A stretch of 25,362 nucleotides of DNA from Clostridiaceae bacterium (GTDB lineage Bacteria > Bacillota > Clostridia > Lachnospirales > Lachnospiraceae). Shown one piece after another: positions 7,930 to 14,786 of this stretch. Location of the stretch: the NCBI GenBank assembly GCA_018378255.1, contig JAGZXV010000063.1, forward strand, positions 1 to 25,362, in the 5' to 3' direction. Within the stretch, counting starts at the first letter, position 1. The number at the start of each line of letters is the position of its first letter. The notes beneath the pieces are model-generated. The model was not told the DNA's origin. It saw only the letters and a program-made list of their open reading frames with translations, and did no database searches. A program made the translations under genes and the position numbers.

Positions 7930-8592
7930 CTACTGATAATATGACAGTTTCTTTTCAGCAAATTCCATGACAGCCGCCACGATCAGGTTAAACAGGTAGT
8001 AAAAAAGCCCTGCTGCCACAAAAGGAATCAGGCTGACCTGGGAAGATGCCAGGGATTTCGCTATGGTAAACATCTCCAGCACACTGATGGTAAATGCCAG
8101 CGAAGTGTCCTTCACCAGCGTAATCACTTCATTGGTCACCGAAGGAAGGATTCTCTTAATCACCTGGGGAAGAATAATTCTGAAAAATGTCATCGATTTG
8201 CCGTATCCCAAAAGTTTTGCCGCCTCATACTGCCCCACCGGCATAGACTGGATGCCGCTCCGGTAAATCTCAGCAAAATAAGCCGCATAATTGATCACAA
8301 ACCCGATAAATGCAGCCCACAAACGGTAACTGTTATTGATCTTAATTCCAAACAGATAATAAGGACCATAATAAACAACCATGAGCTGAAGCATCAGCGG
8401 CGTTCCCCTCATAATGGAAATATAAAATTTAACCAATGTGGACACAAGCCTGTTCTTAGACATGCGTCCAAAAGCTACAATTAACCCCAGCGGAAGGGAA
8501 AATACCAGTGTCACCGCAAAAATCTGGATACTCACCCACATCCCGGACACCAGCTGCCCCCCTGTACTCAATAGCTGCGATGCCAACTCCAT
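7930..8592 (-). CDS. Polar amino-acid ABC transporter, permease (HisM/GlnP family)
   Basis: Inner-membrane permease of 220 residues with about five hydrophobic segments and the family coupling loop: YRSGIQSMPVGQYEAAKLLG fits the EAA motif, and RGTPLMLQL the conserved N-terminal RGTP motif. A single permease gene suggests a homodimer. The start has GGAGGAG at 7 nt. It is separated from the binding-protein gene by a hairpin terminator, so the membrane and ATPase subunits are likely made in smaller amounts than the binding protein. Confidence 0.94.
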   Translation of the reverse strand: MELASQLLSTGGQLVSGMWVSIQIFAVTLVFSLPLGLIVAFGRMSKNRLVSTLVKFYISIMRGTPLMLQLMVVYYGPYYLFGIKINNSYRLWAAFIGFVINYAAYFAEIYRSGIQSMPVGQYEAAKLLGYGKSMTFFRIILPQVIKRILPSVTNEVITLVKDTSLAFTISVLEMFTIAKSLASSQVSLIPFVAAGLFYYLFNLIVAAVMEFAEKKLSYYQ

Positions 8593-8698
8593 TTCAAATC
8601 TCCTCCATTCCTGTCTTTACCTTCGGTATACGCACCAAACGCTGTGTAAACCCGGTGCTCTGTGAATTTAACGGTACATCAGCCGCATTTTCCCGGAC

Positions 8699-8768
8699 AA
8701 AAAAACTGCTGCAAAATGCCGGAACCGGCCGAGCCGGTCATCCGTCTGTTAACCGCATTCTGCAGCAG
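8699..8768 (-). terminator. Intercistronic partial terminator in the importer operon
   Basis: Arms CTGCTGCAAAATGC (8706-8719) and GCATTCTGCAGCAG (8755-8768) pair with one A/C mismatch, enclosing an inner ACCGGC-CGA-GCCGGT hairpin. On the minus strand the stem is followed by seven T (8699-8705). It lies between the binding-protein stop and the permease start, a usual way to make binding protein in excess. Confidence 0.75.
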
Positions 8769-8779
8769 CTCTGATTGAT

Positions 8780-9715
8780 TTATTTACCAATTGTTGTGAT
8801 ATCTCTGCCAAACCATTTCTCAGAAACTGCTTTTAAAGTTCCGTCTTCGGCCATTGCCTCCAGTTCTGCCTGTACTGCATCTCTTAAAGCCGTATTTCCT
8901 TTTTTAAAGCCGATGGCATATTCTTCTTCCGACAGCTGTTCATCCAGAATCACGAACTCACCGCTGTCTTTCTTTTCAATCTGATATCCCGCAACGATCA
9001 CATCCATAGCGATGGCGTCAACTGCACCCATTTCCAGATCACGGAAAGCTGTATTATAATCAGGCGTTGTCTGCAATGTTCCAAATGTACCGGCCAATTC
9101 CGGAGCGTCCTTTAATGCGGCTTCGGCAGAAGAATCAGCCTGAACGGTTACAATCTTTCCTGCCAGTCCCGCCATATCTGTAATCCCGGAATCCTTGGAA
9201 ACTACAAAAACCTGGCTGTTTTTCATATAGGGATCAGACCAGGTATAACCGTCTTCCCTGCCATTCATGGTAAATCCGTTCCAGATACAGTCAATGGTTT
9301 CCGAATTCAGCTCCATATCCTTAGAATCCCAGGCAATAGGCTGGGGAACAAATTCCACTCCAAGGCGATTTGCCACTTCTTTTGCCAGTTCCAAATCAAA
9401 TCCCGTATATTCTCCGTCATCTCCCACAAATCCCATAGGCGGGAAATCCTGGTCGAAACCTACGGTAAAAGTTCCTTTTAATTCAGTGCCGGCGGATTTT
9501 GTTGTTTCCGCTTTGGCCTCAGTATCTTTTTTTTCTTCTTCGGCGGCTTTCTTTTCTTCAGATGCCGCGGCGGTTGTTTCCGTTTTGGCAGCGGTCGTTT
9601 CTGCTTTAGCGGCGGTTGTATCAGGCGCTTTTGTTTCTTCCGGTTTGGAGCCGCAGGCAGTCAGGCTCAATACCATTCCTGCTGTTAATAATATACTTAC
9701 TAATGATTTTTTCAT
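8780..9715 (-). CDS. Polar amino-acid ABC transporter, substrate-binding lipoprotein
   Basis: Extracytoplasmic solute-binding protein of 311 residues. A lipoprotein signal peptide (MKKSLVSILLTAG, lipobox LTAC, Cys21) is followed by an unusually long low-complexity linker (about 22-80) rich in Thr, Ala, Glu and Lys with repeated ETTAA units. The bilobed type 2 periplasmic-binding-protein fold follows (about 81-305). GFDLELAKEVANRLG and AIGFKKGN are typical of the family. The ATG at 9715 has GGAGGAG just upstream and starts the signal peptide; the longer reading from 9775 puts 20 extra residues before it and is rejected. First gene of the importer operon, with its own promoter. Confidence 0.93.
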   Translation of the reverse strand: MKKSLVSILLTAGMVLSLTACGSKPEETKAPDTTAAKAETTAAKTETTAAASEEKKAAEEEKKDTEAKAETTKSAGTELKGTFTVGFDQDFPPMGFVGDDGEYTGFDLELAKEVANRLGVEFVPQPIAWDSKDMELNSETIDCIWNGFTMNGREDGYTWSDPYMKNSQVFVVSKDSGITDMAGLAGKIVTVQADSSAEAALKDAPELAGTFGTLQTTPDYNTAFRDLEMGAVDAIAMDVIVAGYQIEKKDSGEFVILDEQLSEEEYAIGFKKGNTALRDAVQAELEAMAEDGTLKAVSEKWFGRDITTIGK

Positions 9716-9729
9716 AATCTCCTCCATCT

Positions 9730-9747
9730 TGTATGGCCAGCCATACA
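9730..9747. promoter_or_regulatory. Palindrome in the binding-protein leader, possible operator
   Basis: TGTATGGC-CA-GCCATACA has perfect 8-bp arms and lies in the leader of the importer operon, just before the ribosome site. It could bind a repressor or fold in the mRNA. No regulator is identified. Confidence 0.4.
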
Positions 9748-9795
9748 TATGTTTTCCCTGTGAATTTTGTATCATTTTATGCCATTCACGTTACC

Positions 9796-9824
9796 ATGGT
9801 AGCATAGTAAAGTGTTCTTGTCAA
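9796..9824 (-). promoter_or_regulatory. Promoter of the amino-acid importer operon
   Basis: Minus-strand -35 TTGACA (9819-9824, perfect), 17-bp spacer, -10 TACCAT (9796-9801). The -10 lies in a perfect 10-bp palindrome TACCATGGTA (9792-9801). The leader is about 75 nt. A REP-like palindrome sits only 4 bp upstream of the -35. Confidence 0.65.
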
Positions 9825-9828
9825 CCAA

Positions 9829-9880
9829 TTAAAGTAAAGCGTGAAGGCATTTCGCGAAATGCCTTCACGTTTTACTTTAA
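9829..9880. repeat. REP-like palindrome, copy 1 (full length)
   Basis: A 52-bp palindrome centred on TTCG|CGAA with 26-bp arms. The only imperfection is one G-T wobble position. The core arms are GCGTGAAGGC / GCCTTCACGT, flanked by AAAGTAAA / TTTACTTT. It is the most complete copy of the family also seen at 12728, 12771, 17303, 17344 and 25331. It lies directly upstream of the importer promoter. Confidence 0.9.
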
Positions 9881-10056
9881 ATTTCCCCAGGCCGTAAATG
9901 AAGGGGATAAATTTTTGATTGCCTGCCCGCCACACTAATGAGCCGGTCTGCGGCTGAAGAGACATGGATATTTATTACACAAATGGGTCTGATCGTGATA
10001 TACTCTGAATATTGAATTTGGCTATGGAATTTAAAACTTGGTGAAGGGGTGATTGT

Positions 10057-10341
10057 ATGGAATTCAGAGAGGTTTTTGACACAATACCGGAAAAGTTCGA
10101 TCAGTGGCGGCCAAAATATTGCAGGGAGGCATTTGACTGCATAATCAGCCATGCCCAGCTTGACTGCGGGAAATCGGTTCTCGAAATCGGCCCGGGAACA
10201 GGACAGGCTACAGAGCCGATTCTAAGGACGGGCTGTGATTATCTTGCGGTGGAGCTTGGCAGGCATCTGTATGAATTCACGCGCAATAATTTTCAATATA
10301 ATATCCCAATCCACATATTATGTTTATGCTCTAACTGTTAA
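10057..10341 (+). pseudogene. Truncated SAM-dependent methyltransferase (5' fragment)
   Basis: The first ~85 residues read like a class I methyltransferase: FDTIPEKFDQWRPKY, then motif I VLEIGPGTGQATEPIL and the acidic VELG end of strand 2. Full-length relatives are about 250 residues. Here similarity stops around LYEFTRNNFQYN and a stop codon follows after 94 residues, so the catalytic core is missing. The start has AAGGGGTGA upstream, so it may still be translated. The break coincides with the change to AT-rich DNA near 10290. Confidence 0.75.
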
Positions 10342-10348
10342 ATTCTAT

Positions 10349-11101
10349 TTATACTTTTTTAGCAGCCAAAGTAAACTCTCCCGGAACCGTTTGATTTTCC
10401 CAAGATGGATGTTCATCAAACCGTTTTAATATGAATCCATTTCCTATTATTGAATTTATAATTTCACTTATTGTATATTTACGGTAGCTGCACAAGGGCA
10501 TTTGTTTCCTGATCTCCTCATCAAAAAACCGTGCATGCGCCATTTCTCCCTCATATACTTCAGTTGAAAAATAATCCATAGCCTTTTGTTCAAATCCAAG
10601 TGTATCAATAATTTTAGTAAATGGATGGAAATCGCTACATATCATTTTACCATCATCTTTCAACAAGGAATGCATGACTTTCATGAATTGATTAATATCA
10701 TGAAAATAATGTAAAATACCGCCTTCCATAAAAACAATATCAAAAGAGTTTCCAAATAGATCCAAATCTATTTCTAACACATCGCAGACCTGATAATTTA
10801 TCTTTACATCTGCATTTTCAGCGACTTCCATGGCATATCTTTTATTTTCTTCGGAAATATCAAATACAGTTACATCTGCACCTAAAATTGCCAGCGGCAC
10901 AGCCTTTTTTCCACAAGAGCCACATATATTGGCAACTCTTACTCCCTCATATGTATCAAAGTAATCTGCATATCTTTTTAGCTGTCCAATGGGATTTTGA
11001 ATATCTGCTTTTGCCCGCTCCTTTGGTGTACAATTTTGATACCAAAAATCGTAGGCATTAAACTCCCAGGCTCTTTTATTTTGTTCGCTATACTCTGTCA
11101 T
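10349..11101 (-). CDS. Class I SAM-dependent methyltransferase
   Basis: Cytosolic protein of 250 residues with a Rossmann methyltransferase pattern: motif I VANICGSCGKKAVPLA (56-71), acidic residue at the end of strand 2 (VFDIS, Asp81), NYQVCDVLEID as motif II and FMEGGILHYF as motif III. The glycine loop is CGSCG rather than GxGxG. The substrate is unknown, probably a small molecule. The start has GGGAG and AAGGA close upstream. It lies in an AT-rich segment that runs from the truncated methyltransferase to the CD3324-like remnants. It is not the missing half of its neighbour: the strands differ and it has its own complete motif I. Confidence 0.82.
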   Translation of the reverse strand: MTEYSEQNKRAWEFNAYDFWYQNCTPKERAKADIQNPIGQLKRYADYFDTYEGVRVANICGSCGKKAVPLAILGADVTVFDISEENKRYAMEVAENADVKINYQVCDVLEIDLDLFGNSFDIVFMEGGILHYFHDINQFMKVMHSLLKDDGKMICSDFHPFTKIIDTLGFEQKAMDYFSTEVYEGEMAHARFFDEEIRKQMPLCSYRKYTISEIINSIIGNGFILKRFDEHPSWENQTVPGEFTLAAKKV

Positions 11102-11115
11102 TTTCCTTCTCCCTA

Positions 11116-11211
11116 CTACAATCCCCGCGCCTTCGTGATAATCTCAGCAAGAAAAGAATTCCGTTTATCTAATTCCTCCCAGCCCCTGCTTTTCTCTCCA
11201 TTTTTATTCAT
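11116..11211 (-). pseudogene. CD3324-like gene fragment (31 codons)
   Basis: A 31-codon ORF starts at an ATG overlapping the GNAT stop (ATGA). It reads GEKSRGWEELDKRNSF in its middle, matching the GEKNGGREELDKWNVL segment of the CD3324-like gene at 12316. Both look like the central part of the CD3324 family of small HTH proteins. The N-terminal VLP part and the C-terminal helix-turn-helix are absent. It is probably a remnant, though its overlap with the GNAT gene could allow translation. Confidence 0.55.
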
Positions 11212-11648
11212 GGATTCAGCCATTGAATAAATGCTGTCTTATCATTCTTGTTATATCCACATCGCTCATAGAAATGAAGCGTATCTTCTTTCTTGGATCC
11301 TGTTAAAAGCATAATTTTATAGCAGTTATTTTGCAGTGCGATTTGTTTTGCATAGTCTAAGCATGAGAAAGCAAGGCCCTGCTTCCTAAACCGGACATCT
11401 GTAATCACATTTTCCACTAAAGCATAAGGGCGTTGAGTATGGGTAAGATTTGGAACGATAACTATAACACAAGAGGATACAATCTGTTGATCTTTGTCTG
11501 CCACGATAATGTGATGATTTTCATCACTAATTATCTTTTTCCATATTGTCAGCAGTTCTGCACTTTCTTCCGGCAATGGATTATCATGAAGCTGTGTATA
11601 TAATCTAAGTAATCCCTGCAAATCATCAAACACTACCTCTCGTACCAT
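11208..11648 (-). CDS. GNAT-family N-acetyltransferase
   Basis: Protein of 146 residues with the GNAT fold pattern: a central strand (VENVITDVRF), the acetyl-CoA pyrophosphate loop RFRKQGLAFSCL (87-98, Q-x-x-G-x-A-like), and C-terminal HFYERCGYNK typical of the family. The acceptor substrate is unknown. The ATG at 11648 follows GGGAGGT closely; the in-frame start at 11684 has no comparable site. It belongs to the AT-rich patch. Confidence 0.88.
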   Translation of the reverse strand: MVREVVFDDLQGLLRLYTQLHDNPLPEESAELLTIWKKIISDENHHIIVADKDQQIVSSCVIVIVPNLTHTQRPYALVENVITDVRFRKQGLAFSCLDYAKQIALQNNCYKIMLLTGSKKEDTLHFYERCGYNKNDKTAFIQWLNP

Positions 11649-11790
11649 AAATACCTCCCAAACAAAATATAATAATAACGTCATTTTACCTTTAGTTTAT
11701 CCTATCACACATGCCGCCAATTTTCCACTTCGTTCCACAAGCTGACATCCACACATAGTCAGCAATTTCAGAAAAATTTATAAACCACTC

Positions 11791-11819
11791 TTGACTTGAA
11801 CACAATGTCGTAGTCTAAT
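11791..11819 (+). promoter_or_regulatory. Promoter-like site before the orphan plus-strand ORF
   Basis: TTGACT (11791-11796), 17-bp spacer, TCTAAT (11814-11819). The predicted start near 11826 is 24 nt before the ATG at 11850. It supports expression of the orphan ORF, whose own ribosome site is weak. Confidence 0.45.
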
Positions 11820-11849
11820 TATGCTGGGCTTGAGACGATACGCAAGATC

Positions 11850-12287
11850 ATGCAAACCTTCGCAGAAAAACTTCATAATAAAATTCAACTGAAAGATTGT
11901 TATGGTTTACTTGACAACAAAGAGCTCATCTATCTTTCCAATATACTCTGCCTTTCTAAACATAAATTTATGGAGGCCTGTTTCATGGACGAATTAGATG
12001 CCGCACATACAATTGATTTTCCCAACTTCCATGAATGGAAGCTGCTCACAAACCGGATAATGGAAAATGACGTTTATCAAGCTAATTACAGTAAGCTTGG
12101 TGAAGAAATTATGGTTGGTTGTCTTGAAGAACATATAAACTGGATCTACAAAAGCCATATAGGATGGCCCAAAGACGTAAGAATTGATGGAAAGCTTGAT
12201 CTGTTGGCTCCAATTGTTTTAAAACAAGCAGACCGTACCAGCATTGACAAGTATGTCCGCTTCTACTCACTACAATCAAAAGGGTGA
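11850..12287 (+). CDS. Hypothetical protein, orphan
   Basis: A 145-residue ORF, one of only two plausible genes on the plus strand. I recognise no domain. It is soluble, with charged helices in the first half and conserved-looking aromatic segments (EEHINWIYKSHIGWPKD) in the second. There is no signal peptide. A good promoter-like pair lies upstream, but the ribosome site is poor. The reading frame stays open for ten codons before the ATG (from about 11814), so the ORF may be the 3' part of a longer gene. Low GC like its neighbours suggests transfer. Confidence 0.5.
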   Translation: MQTFAEKLHNKIQLKDCYGLLDNKELIYLSNILCLSKHKFMEACFMDELDAAHTIDFPNFHEWKLLTNRIMENDVYQANYSKLGEEIMVGCLEEHINWIYKSHIGWPKDVRIDGKLDLLAPIVLKQADRTSIDKYVRFYSLQSKG

Positions 12288-12308
12288 AAGCAAAGATTAC
12301 TTTCACCC
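12282..12308 (-). terminator. Hairpin between convergent orphan ORF and CD3324-like remnant
   Basis: Perfect 9-bp arms GGGTGAAAG / CTTTCACCC around a 9-nt loop. On the minus strand it is followed by TTTTGATT, after the stop of the CD3324-like gene. It also contains the stop codon of the plus-strand ORF. Confidence 0.5.
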
Positions 12309-12315
12309 TCAATCA

Positions 12316-12528
12316 TTATGGGCAGGTGGTCAACCCTGCACCTTCATGGTATTCCTCAACAATTAAAACATTCCATTTATCCAGTTCTTCCCTGCCTCCG
12401 TTTTTCTCTCCCCATGACCGGCGCTGTCCTTTTCTGGCCGGAATATAGATATAACCGGCCCGGACATATTTCTGCAGCTCTTCAATCAGGTTAGCAGGCA
12501 GAACCATATTCGCGTTAATCAATTTTAT
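12316..12528 (-). pseudogene. Broken CD3324-family small regulator
   Basis: The reading INANMVLPANLIEELQKYVR...YIYIPARK...SWGEKNGGREELDKWN matches the N-terminal two thirds of CD3324-family proteins, usually about 85 residues with a C-terminal helix-turn-helix. Two lesions are visible. The codon where the family starts is ATA (12526-12528), with a GGAG correctly placed upstream, so ATG seems to have mutated. After YHEGAG the frame runs to an early stop, while the +1 frame reads VDHL, as expected for the continuing helix, so one base is probably missing in a G-run. Translation could only begin at TTG 12522. Confidence 0.6.
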
Positions 12529-12595
12529 GTCAACTACGCTCCTTAATTAAGATTATCCATGAAGCGAAACTGGCATTTAACAGAGAATTTAATTA

Positions 12596-12636
12596 CTCCA
12601 TGCGGTCGCCGCTGTCGTTACCAGCTTCGCATGGAG
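12596..12636. repeat. Isolated inverted repeat in the malQ 3' gap
   Basis: CTCCATGCG (12596-12604) and CGCATGGAG (12628-12636) are perfect 9-bp arms, with a small GCGG/CCGC pairing inside. There is no T-run after it on either strand, so a terminator role is weak. The rest of 12543-12727 shows nothing recognisable. Confidence 0.4.
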
Positions 12637-12727
12637 CAGAATAATGTTACTTTTCTCTTATTGATACATAGTTCAAAAATATCCCTTTTTTACTTACACC
12701 AACATTTTTTCACATCAACCCTTTAGG

Positions 12728-12764
12728 GATTTTCGAAAATGCCTTCACGTTTTACTTTAAAACC
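12728..12764. repeat. REP-like half element, copy 2a
   Basis: A 37-bp unit (GATTTTCGAAAATGCC, then TTCACGTTTTACTTTAAAACC) equals the centre plus right arm of the REP-like palindrome. The left arm is missing, so it cannot fold alone into the full hairpin. It is repeated exactly 43 bp further on. Confidence 0.85.
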
Positions 12765-12770
12765 TCAAGC

Positions 12771-12807
12771 GATTTTCGAAAATGCCTTCACGTTTTACTT
12801 TAAAACC
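12771..12807. repeat. REP-like half element, copy 2b, supplying the malQ stop codon
   Basis: Exact 37-bp copy of the unit at 12728, in tandem with a 6-bp gap. Its right end overlaps the malQ gene: the TAA stop and the last Phe codon of MalQ lie inside the repeat. Confidence 0.85.
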
Positions 12808-14299
12808 GTCCAAACGTATCCACCAGCCAGGACAAATGCCCAATCTCGTTATCTCCCAACTGCCCAGGCCTCATCCGCCATTTCCAGTTGTTCCCAACCG
12901 TCCCCGGCGTATTCATCCTGGCCCAGTTGCCGAACTTCAGCACATCCTGAACCTGGAAAAGCACCACGCTGGCCACCGACGCATAAGCCGTAAACAAAGC
13001 CCGGTCAACCAGCTCCTCTTTATGCTGAACCCCCATATAATCCACTATGTACTGGAGTTCCCACCATTCTCTCTTGCTCTCATTAAAATACCCCACCAAA
13101 GTCTCATTGTCATGGGTTCCTCCATAAACAACCGAATTAGGCGAGTAATTATAGGGCAGATGTTCATTCTTCCGGTCCCCGCTGAACGCGAACTCCAGAA
13201 TCTTCATGCCCGGATATCCGGTTTCCTCCAGAAGTTTCTTCACATCCGGATTAAAAACCCCCAGATCTTCCGCAATGATCTTGGTCTCTCCGATCACGCT
13301 GTCAATGGCATCGGTCAGTTTCCGGCCCGGCCCTTTCAGCCATTCCCCGGTTTTACCATCCTTAGCACCTCCCGGTATGGCATAGTACTCCACCACACCG
13401 ATAAAATGATCGATTCTTACCACGTCATACAGCCGAGCCGAAGATTTCATGCGGTCCTTCCACCATACAAAATCCTGCTTTTCAATGGCGTCCCAGTTAT
13501 AAAGAGGATTCCCCCACAACTGCCCGTCATCGGAAAATGCATCCGGCGGAACTCCGGCCACCTTTAATGGCTCCAGCGTCTCCTGATCCAATTGGAACAG
13601 TTCAGGATGTGTCCACACATCCGCGCTGTCCAGTGCCACATAGATCGGAATATCCCCGATAATGCTGATTCCCTGCTCATGGGCATATTCCTTTAATTTG
13701 TTCCATTGTTCAAAAAATTTATACTGTAAATAGTTCCAATATTCGATGTCCCGGGCCAGCTCTTCTGTGTATTTCTCAACCGCCTCCGGCTTTCGGAACT
13801 TGATATCGTCTTCCCACGCCTGCCATTCCTGGTTTTCAAAATGATTTTTACAGGCCATATAAAGGCTGTAATCTTCCAGCCAATCCTTCTCATCCTGACA
13901 GAATTTCAAAAAGTCCCTGTCCTCTGAACATCTGCTTCGTTCAAATGCCTTTCTCAAAAGCGGAAAACGATAGTAAAAAATTGCGTCATAAAGTACCTGG
14001 TCATCCTGGTTGCTCCAATGACAAGCGTTTATCTCCTCCTGTGTCAAAAGCCCTTCACCCTTTAAAGTATCCAAATCGATAAAATATGGATTTCCCGCAA
14101 AGGCCGAAAAAGACTGATATGGGCTGTCACCATAGCTGGTGGGCCCCAGGGGAAGCACCTGCCAGTACTGCTGTCTGGCCCGCTTCAAAATATCCACGAA
14201 CTCATAAGCCGCCCGCCCAAATGTTCCGATCCCGTAAGGGGATGGCAAACTTGACACCGGCATCAAAAGACCGGCGCCGCGCCGCAGCATTGTTTTCAT
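12800..14299 (-). CDS. malQ: 4-alpha-glucanotransferase (amylomaltase, GH77)
   Basis: Protein of 499 residues, full length for GH77. It transfers alpha-1,4-glucan segments between maltodextrins in the cytosol. N-terminal GAGLLMPVSSLPSPYGIGTFG and WQVLPLGPT are family hallmarks. The catalytic residues are the nucleophile Asp297 in VRIDHF, the acid/base Glu344 in IIAEDLG, and Asp397 in GGTHDNET. The start is ATG with GAAGGAG at 8 nt. Last gene of a five-gene cluster. The C-terminus ends in FGR plus one Phe provided by a REP-like repeat, so the repeat landed exactly at the gene end. Confidence 0.96.
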   Translation of the reverse strand: MKTMLRRGAGLLMPVSSLPSPYGIGTFGRAAYEFVDILKRARQQYWQVLPLGPTSYGDSPYQSFSAFAGNPYFIDLDTLKGEGLLTQEEINACHWSNQDDQVLYDAIFYYRFPLLRKAFERSRCSEDRDFLKFCQDEKDWLEDYSLYMACKNHFENQEWQAWEDDIKFRKPEAVEKYTEELARDIEYWNYLQYKFFEQWNKLKEYAHEQGISIIGDIPIYVALDSADVWTHPELFQLDQETLEPLKVAGVPPDAFSDDGQLWGNPLYNWDAIEKQDFVWWKDRMKSSARLYDVVRIDHFIGVVEYYAIPGGAKDGKTGEWLKGPGRKLTDAIDSVIGETKIIAEDLGVFNPDVKKLLEETGYPGMKILEFAFSGDRKNEHLPYNYSPNSVVYGGTHDNETLVGYFNESKREWWELQYIVDYMGVQHKEELVDRALFTAYASVASVVLFQVQDVLKFGNWARMNTPGTVGNNWKWRMRPGQLGDNEIGHLSWLVDTFGRF

Positions 14300-14313
14300 A
14301 ATCTATACTCCTT

Positions 14314-14733
14314 CTACAATGCCGCTCTTAACTGCTCAGCCATTGTCTCATATTCCTCATCGGTCAGATAAACCTTATCCGGGTTCATCTGGAATGTACC
14401 GCCCCATTCATCGCCGCCGTTGTATTTTGGCACGATATGCATATGAAGATGGCATCCCGTATCGCCATAAGCCCCATAATTCACTTTATCCGGATGAAAT
14501 ACCTTGTGTACAGCCCTCGCAGCCTTAGCCACATCATTAAAAAATGCCGCCCGCTCCTCATCACTGATATCGATCATCTCACTCACATGATCTTTATACG
14601 CTAAAATCACCCGTCCCGGCTTGCTCTGTTCCTTAAAAATATACAAAAATCCCGTATCCATCTCACAAACCGGATAAGCAAATTTTGCCGCTAACTCTCC
14701 CTGCATACAATATGCACAATTCTGATCTTTCAT
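14314..14733 (-). CDS. HIT family protein (nucleotide hydrolase/transferase)
   Basis: Protein of 139 residues with the histidine triad HLHMH (95-99) followed by IVPKY. HIT proteins hydrolyse nucleotide phosphoramidates or related adenylates; the substrate is unknown. The N-terminal CAYC is a possible zinc site seen in some members. AGGAG lies 6-7 nt before the start. It is 14 nt upstream of malQ and 53 nt downstream of pyrC; the pyrC gap contains a small GCCGCT/AGCGGC hairpin. Confidence 0.93.
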   Translation of the reverse strand: MKDQNCAYCMQGELAAKFAYPVCEMDTGFLYIFKEQSKPGRVILAYKDHVSEMIDISDEERAAFFNDVAKAARAVHKVFHPDKVNYGAYGDTGCHLHMHIVPKYNGGDEWGGTFQMNPDKVYLTDEEYETMAEQLRAAL

Positions 14734-14748
14734 TTCTGTCTCCTATCT

Positions 14749-14763
14749 GCCGCTTTGAGCGGC
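14749..14763. repeat. Small intercistronic hairpin between pyrC and the HIT gene
   Basis: GCCGCT-TTG-AGCGGC gives a perfect 6-bp stem. No T-run follows, so it is more likely an RNA-processing or stability element than a terminator. Confidence 0.35.
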
Positions 14764-14786
14764 CATGCCGTAGTTTCTTAATCATT

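Noticed and set aside
9267..9938. Long plus-strand ORF opposite the binding-protein gene (223 residues)
   Set aside because: It is the antisense of the Thr/Ala/Glu-rich linker, giving a Ser/Val-rich low-complexity product; no ribosome site.
12728..12807. CRISPR-like direct repeats
   Set aside because: Only two units with a 6-bp gap, identical to a palindrome family seen elsewhere; no spacer array or cas genes.
12782..13567. Plus-strand ORF of 261 residues opposite malQ
   Set aside because: Antisense to a clear GH77 gene, begins inside a repeat and has no domain.
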